Assembly (NCBI GenBank): GCA_010645155.1
Contig: JAAGOF010000109.1
Span: 455,116 to 519,115 of the forward strand
From: Tigriopus japonicus
Taxonomy: Eukaryota > Arthropoda > Copepoda > Harpacticoida > Harpacticidae
DNA: 64,000 nt
Direction of reading: 5' to 3'
In this document: positions 59,501 to 64,000 of the stretch, in pieces
Numbering within the stretch: the stretch's first letter is position 1
Layout: every line of letters starts with the position of its first letter
Program-made: the position numbers and the translations under genes
The notes under the pieces: generated by a model
The model's input: only the letters and a program-made list of their open reading frames with translations
Told to the model about the DNA's origin: nothing
The model's database searches: none

Positions 59501-59610
59501 CGTTCTGGCAACTAATTCAAGAGAAAAATGAAAATGTCGATATCATTTTGTTCAGCCACATCTCGACAACGAATCGATAACAAAGAGAAAAGGTTGATTG
59601 TTAAGGGAAA
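56546..59610. other. Intergenic, no gene seen
   Basis: Short frames only; one minus frame (57765-58046) has coding-like composition (PSRKTYIEVPSEYQNGRHSA) but no family or start. It contains the perfect hairpin at 56982. Confidence 0.4.
56982..57008. repeat. Perfect 12-bp inverted repeat
   Basis: ACCGGTAAGTCT, an AAA loop, then AGACTTACCGGT. It is followed by TAAGTTTACTTACTTACTTA. It may be a transposon terminus or a structured site; no partner end was found. Confidence 0.7.
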
Positions 59611-59756
59611 TTGGAGGTATAGTTGAAGCATAGTCGAAACATAGCAATGCGCAGTAGAAATGAACATGCTCAACTAAATTTGCACTTCATAAGCAGCGGT
59701 TTTCACTCGCAGGTTTGACCTATTAAGCTTCCACTACGCTTCAACTATACTTCCAA
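59611..59756. mobile_element. Small foldback/MITE-like element
   Basis: TTGGAGGTATAGTTGAAGCA (59611-) and its near reverse complement ending 59756 (TGCTTCAACTATACTTCCAA with one to two changes) form 24-bp arms with 22 matches around about 98 bp. No target duplication could be defined, so the superfamily is open. Confidence 0.6.
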
Positions 59757-60079
59757 CCAAATCCCCTGGACCACTGACCAATGGAAAGTGAAGTTTTAAG
59801 TCATCAGGATGTGTCGTGCATCATACCGTATTCCATCATAAGGTGAGCTTTTGAGAGCATTGGGAAGATAGGAAAAGATGTTATGAATGTGGTTCAAGAA
59901 CAATTGTCTCAGAGCTTACGATAAGACATTTATGTAGCCGATCCATTTTTCTTTATGAAGACATTGTTTACATGGTTGCTTGCTCAAACCTGAATTTTAT
60001 TAAGTTGTTGAGGGCATTAATAAGTAGGACTAAGAGACAAGGGTTGTTTTTTTTCCACCGAGCAATTAATGAGATTCAA

Positions 60080-60260
60080 TAGACCTAGGATGTAATTGTA
60101 ATTGATATTACAATTACGTAATTGCAATTACATTTCCAAGGAATTATAATTGAATGGATTTGAGATCAAGGTAATTGTAATTAATTAGATTTGAACCAGT
60201 ATAATTGACATTTTTCAATTACAAATAACAACTTCATTATTACTTACGTGAGAATTTCCG
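60080..60260 (+). repeat. AATTGTAATTAC-rich low-complexity repeat
   Basis: Repeated and partly palindromic TGTAATTGTAATTGATATTA and GTAATTGCAATTAC units lie immediately left of the second gap; similar sequence is at 60660-60810 and at 4980-5560. Confidence 0.6.
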
Positions 60261-60273
60261 AGAGATTACGTGA

Positions 60274-60407
60274 NNNNNNNNNNNNNNNNNNNNNNNNNNN
60301 NNNNNNNNNNNNNNNNNNNNNNNNNNNNNNNNNNNNNNNNNNNNNNNNNNNNNNNNNNNNNNNNNNNNNNNNNNNNNNNNNNNNNNNNNNNNNNNNNNNN
60401 NNNNNNN
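60274..60407. other. Assembly gap (134 N)
   Basis: A run of N inside AT-rich repeat sequence; frames crossing it are artefacts. Confidence 0.99.
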
Positions 60408-60554
60408 TACCAATGAGTTACTGTTGGCAGATCTGTACAACCCTTGAATAGTGGGTTGGTCAGGAATAGTATTCAAAAATTTGTCCAATCCTGCCTTAAA
60501 TGCTATTAGAGGATTAGCTCCTACATATTCCCGATTTGGCAGATTTTCCCCCAT
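60408..60554 (-). mobile_element. LINE ORF2 C-terminal remnant next to the gap
   Basis: The minus strand reads GENLPNREYVGANPLIAFKA, then GLDKFLNTIPDQPTIQGLYR and SANSNSLV before entering the gap. This fits the degenerate 'WNxLPxxVVxAxSxxxFKxxLDkFL' ending of CR1/jockey-type LINEs. It is a different subfamily from the fragment at 9681-9782. Confidence 0.5.
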
Positions 60555-61194
60555 CGTTCCAATTTTTTTAGTATATAAAATGATTCACCCAAAGCTCACA
60601 AGCTTGTGATGCTCTTTACACGTTTTGCACTTCAAACAAAGTGAGTTTTACTTAGGTTTGAAAAATAATGTAATTGAAATATAATTTTCTTACTTTTTAC
60701 CAGTAATTTTTATTGTGATTTACAGCATTTGAAAATAAAGAACTTGTAGTTGTGTTTGATTACTTTTGAGACCATAGTGACTGTAATTGTAAATAATTAC
60801 ATTGTAAATATAATTGACAGAGGTCTGTTGAACATTTATGCCTGCTTGCAATATTTGGGGTTTACTTGTACTGTGACCTCCCAATTTTTGCACTGTGACC
60901 ACTGACCACCCAAACAGGTGTTGCCATATGAGCATTATTTTTATCGTTTTTATAACAAAAAAACTACGGGGTGTTGCAGAACCTGAGCCTTTTCTCTTTC
61001 ATTGAAAGCTATAAATTCAAAAAACGCAAACGTTTTTGGAAAATCCAAAATGATGAAAAAAGCTCTTACAACGCTCATATATGGAACAATTTGAAGGAGA
61101 TCATATCAAAGAACTGTTCCTGACCCGAACGTTCCAACTAGAGCTGTGCATCGGATCCGAAAGGTCCCCAAAATCCAATCCGAACTTGATTTCT

Positions 61195-61520
61195 TTAATC
61201 CGAATCCGAATCCGAATCCGAGAGCTTCCATTCAATCCGAACGAATCCGAATCCGAAAATTTGCTACTCAATCCGAACGAATCCGAATCCGAAAATTTTT
61301 GCCCAATCCGAACGAATCCGAATCCGAAAATCTTCTGCCCAATCCGAACGAATCCGAATCCGAAAATTTGGCGCAAAATCCGAAAAAAATCCGAAAATTT
61401 GGCGAAAATCCGAAAAAAATCCGAAATTTTTGCGAAAATCCGAAAAAAATCCGAAAATTTGGCGAAAATCCGAAAAAAATCCGAAAATTTGGCGAAAATC
61501 CGAAAAAAATCCGAAATTTT
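61195..61520 (+). repeat. Left subterminal array of the 61139 element
   Basis: It starts with four AATCCG units. About four ~36-bp units follow (AATCCGAACGAATCCGAATC, then CGAAAATT plus a variable spacer), then about five ~30-bp units (AATCCGAAAAAAATCCGAAA, then ATTTGGCGA). Translation gives repetitive NPNESESEN or DSDSFG peptides that are not genes. Confidence 0.92.
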
Positions 61521-62239
61521 TTTTTGCTAATTCCGATTTAAATCTGATTATTTTGTTATTTTGGCCTAAATTGGAAATAACACTTTCAACTAGAAGTGCC
61601 AAAAACATATTATTTTAAATATAATATATCTTTTTAATATTTCCACGTTTAGCCTTGATTTTTTTTAACATTTTGGCATTTTCCAGGAAAAAATAAGCAT
61701 TTTCTTGTTTTTTGGCAAAATATTTCAGGACAATTAGAGCAAATTAATGAATGCTCTTTGCACAATAGAATTTCCCAAAATGAACCAAATATGTTAAAAT
61801 GTTTATGAAAAGGTATTGATTCAAAAAATCACAATCATATCAACAGTCAAATGCAGAAAAAACTGCGTAATTGAATGGGGTGAAAACATTTTTATCTTTA
61901 AATCAGTTTGGTGTCAAGTGGGCTGATATTTACGCACTTAATTGCAATCCAGGGGTGAATACTTGGCAAAATCTTTACTTTATTCAAATAGGATGGTTTT
62001 GCTTTGAACACGTTTTGTAACTTTTTGATGCTTTTTTACTACAAAACCTTTCTATGATTCTCTTAATATAGAAATATTTGATCTCAATGCTCTCATTTAA
62101 TTGGTAAAATCTGAAACATTAAAATACCTTGTGGAGTCATTAAAAAATTCAGAGTTGAAGGCAGGAGATTGCATTTAAATCATCAAACAAAAAAGGTCTC
62201 ATAATGAAAATATTGTGAATTGAAATAAAAAAGTAAAAT

Positions 62240-62440
62240 GAAAAATTCGGATTGGTTTCGGATTACGTCGGATCCGAAATTTTTTTCGCAAATCCGAATC
62301 CGAATCCGAATCCGACAGGTTTTGGCAAATCCGAACGAATCCGAATCCGAAAATTCGCGCTAAAATCCGAACGAATCCGAATCCGAAAATTCTTGCGTCA
62401 ATCCGAACGAATCCGAATCCGATCGGATTCGGATCCGATC
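62240..62440 (+). repeat. Right subterminal array of the 61139 element
   Basis: It starts with inverted ATTCGGAT/TTTCGGATT units, then runs AATCCGAATCCGAATCCGAA and about three ~36-bp AATCCGAACGAATCCGAATC units in the same orientation as the left array, then flips to CGGATTCGGATCCGATCGGA leading into the terminal repeat. Confidence 0.9.
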
Positions 62441-62496
62441 GGATCCGACTTTTCGGATCCGACTTTTCGGATCCGATGCACAGCTCTAGTTCCAAC

Positions 62497-63356
62497 CAAC
62501 TTCTAAACCGATCTTTGCTTTCATTTTGCTCGCCAATTCCCTCTTCCAAAAGCTTTTTTGCAACCGCTGACTTGTGCTCAGAATACATTAAAAGAAACCA
62601 TTGATGTTTTGAAATCATCCTGGAGCAGTAGCCATCAACTTTTCATGTGAAGCCCTTGGCAAAAGTTGGCGTAAATTTAGAACATGACTTCCTTTCAAGT
62701 GCCGAGATCTGGTCACGAGCTTCATCTCTCCACCTATTTTGGAACGAAATGTTCCAGCTAGAATTTACTTGAAAACCAAGCAGTCGTTCTTGCATTTTGA
62801 AATGGTCCTCCAAATACAAGGTGCCAACCCTTTTCCGGTTTACTGCAAATTGATGCGGTAAAAAAGATCTTACGAACCAGGAAAATACCTTTGGTTACTT
62901 TTGAATTGGAAACTCGTTAGAGCCAAGGCCGATTAGAGGCCAGATCTCATGTTACAAAGATACCATAGAATTCTGGAGAAACTTTCATCTGATATGCCTT
63001 TGGGATAAGTTTGTTCATCTTTGAAGAACTTTCTATCCAGTTGATTTTCGACTTTATTACATACCAGCTTTTTCTCGAACACTATCCTTGGTCGAATATA
63101 ACAAAGCGAGCCTTTCATCTAGCTTGAGAAAGGCTGAAAAATGAGGACCTTCCATCCGCTTCCTCTAGATTGTAACGGGAATTCGCTCGACCAAAGACGG
63201 TTGCAGAAAATCGTCGGTAGGTTTTCAGGGTTAGAGCGCATTCTTTCCAGAGAAGGACACGCAGGACGGCCAACTAGAATTGACGAGAAGATATTAAAGC
63301 TGGAAGATTGGTGAAAGCCTGTGTTTCAAGGAAGACCAGGTGAACAAGCTTCGATT
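62497..63356. other. Upstream region of the right-edge gene
   Basis: No coding signal was found. From about 63120 GC rises, with splice-acceptor-like TTTTCAG and CTTTCCAG sequences (63225-63250), so part may be a 5' UTR or intron of the gene at 63357. Confidence 0.35.
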
Positions 63357-64000
63357 ATGGAGCCAAGCCATCATTCCTTATCCCACACTTCGCCAAGACA
63401 CCATGCGAAGTGTTCCGACAACTCAACAGAGTCTCAAGTTCCACCTTTACTTCATCGTGAGAGCATGGAGTACATAGTGGATCAGAACCACAAGTTCAAG
63501 ATGGCTCCTAATCAAGTGACTTCACGGTCAGAGAGGCAATTCCAAAGCGGCTCCCGTTCCGAAAAGTATTCCGAGGGTCAATTTGACACCTCACCCATTC
63601 CTAGTCCGCCTCCACCGCCCAGAGGGCCCAATAGACATGAGGAGCCCACGTGTTGTTGTAGCAGCAACTATGACACCGGTCAAAAGCAATCCAACCACTC
63701 CCAAAGAGATCAACAATCATTGTTGATGGTGAACGGGCGGATCTCTTCCAAAGCCAAACGAAGGCGATCGACTCAAGAAGGTGAAAGGCTTCTCCACAAC
63801 AGCCATGCATCTGATTCGGGTATGGGTATCGCCAAAAGCCCTTCCGGATCAATTTCCCCCAACGCCAAGAAAGCCAATAATAGTTTCTCGAATGTGATAC
63901 TGTACAACAACGGGAGCGGAGGGTCCCCGAAAATTGGTCTCGAGCGAAGTCCAAGTGTGAGGGTTTCATGTGTGGACTCAGAGGACTACGATGTCGTGTT
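63357..64000 (+). CDS. Unrecognised Ser/His/Pro-rich protein, 5' part (runs off the window)
   Basis: An ATG at 63357, with an in-frame TGA 45 bp upstream, opens a frame that stays open to the right edge (214 codons). The sequence is hydrophilic and disordered. It starts MEPSHHSLSHTSPRHHAKCS, has a proline run (TSPIPSPPPPPRGP), a Cys triplet (PTCCCSSNYD), a basic patch KAKRRRSTQEGERLL that could be a nuclear localisation signal, and ends at VRVSCVDSEDYDVV. No domain is visible in this part, which is typical of the N-terminal region of a regulatory or scaffold protein. It may also be preceded by an upstream exon joined between 63315 and 63357. Confidence 0.6.
   Translation, partial: MEPSHHSLSHTSPRHHAKCSDNSTESQVPPLLHRESMEYIVDQNHKFKMAPNQVTSRSERQFQSGSRSEKYSEGQFDTSPIPSPPPPPRGPNRHEEPTCCCSSNYDTGQKQSNHSQRDQQSLLMVNGRISSKAKRRRSTQEGERLLHNSHASDSGMGIAKSPSGSISPNAKKANNSFSNVILYNNGSGGSPKIGLERSPSVRVSCVDSEDYDVV

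Larger units (their letters stand above)
61139..62488. mobile_element. Non-autonomous hAT-like transposon with ATCCGAA-rich subterminal arrays, perfect 8-bp TSD
   Basis: The left terminus TAGAGCTGTGCATCGGATCC (continuing GAAA) and the right terminus are exact inverted repeats for about 24 bp, then diverge. Flanks carry a perfect GTTCCAAC duplication (61131-61138 and 62489-62496). TAGAGCTG termini with an 8-bp duplication indicate hAT. The 1350-bp body has a left array (61195-61520), an AT-rich core without any transposase frame (about 61520-62240) and a right array (62240-62440). Confidence 0.9.

Noticed and set aside
61081..61608. Long frames of about 90-150 codons on both strands (NPNESESEN-, DSDSFG- or KIRKF-type repeats)
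   Set aside because: They are translations of the ATCCGAA tandem arrays inside a transposon and are open in several frames at once.
1..64000. CRISPR arrays, bacterial operons, riboswitches or phage modules
   Set aside because: No regularly spaced identical repeats or prokaryotic gene organisation; introns, AATAAA signals and animal gene families show a eukaryotic nuclear genome.

Overview
This is a eukaryotic nuclear window, AT-rich overall, with islands of spliced protein-coding genes separated by long repeat-rich non-coding DNA. Spliceosomal introns (one of only 66 bp), AATAAA signals, a nuclear tRNA-Leu, an ecdysteroid-kinase-like gene and Tc1/mariner and hAT-type DNA transposons point to an arthropod. 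A crustacean such as a copepod is my best guess, but it is not proven by the sequence. Two assembly gaps are present (37837-38015 and 60274-60407).

Layout. From 1 to about 14.3 kb I see no convincing gene. This part holds a TAG-type hAT miniature element with a perfect 8-bp target duplication (6529-6826), decayed LINE fragments (9.4-9.8 kb) and AT-rich repeat arrays (about 5 kb). At 14334-14594 lies the first coding exon of an EcKinase/CHK-like protein. A roughly 17.3-kb intron follows and hosts a LINE remnant, an inverted/direct-repeat structure (26.3-27.07 kb), a second hAT miniature element (27764-27954) and a tRNA-Leu(UAA) on the minus strand. The main exon is at 31938-34265.

From 37.4 to 50.9 kb is the gene-dense core: a candidate unassigned minus-strand first exon (37450-37642), a hAT-type miniature element that contains the first gap, TMEM164 (+), ATAD5 (-), an NAD(P)-binding Rossmann-fold protein (+), NAXE (-), an unassigned exon (48506-48645, -) and a GATAD1 homologue (+). 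ATAD5 and the Rossmann-fold gene are divergent from a 469-bp promoter region that carries an E2F-like site. The Rossmann-fold gene and NAXE converge with stop codons only 20 bp apart and interleaved poly(A) signals, so their transcripts must overlap.

From 51 kb to the end the window is again repeat-rich: a tRNA-derived SINE with an A-tail, two dead Tc1/mariner elements in opposite orientation, a third CAGGGGTCGGCAACC-like hAT element, a foldback element, a LINE 3' end beside the second gap, and a 1350-bp non-autonomous hAT-like element with a perfect 8-bp target duplication and large ATCCGAA-rich subterminal arrays. An unrecognised gene opens at 63357 and runs off the right edge.

No operon-like functional system is present. 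ATAD5 (PCNA unloading) and GATAD1 (chromatin) are nuclear housekeeping genes. NAXE (NAD(P)HX repair) and its convergent Rossmann-fold neighbour both concern NAD(P), although the functional link is only positional. The most unusual items are the EcKinase-like protein with a broken HGD motif, the GATAD1 homologue without its zinc finger, the interleaved poly(A) signals, and the hAT element with direct subterminal arrays.
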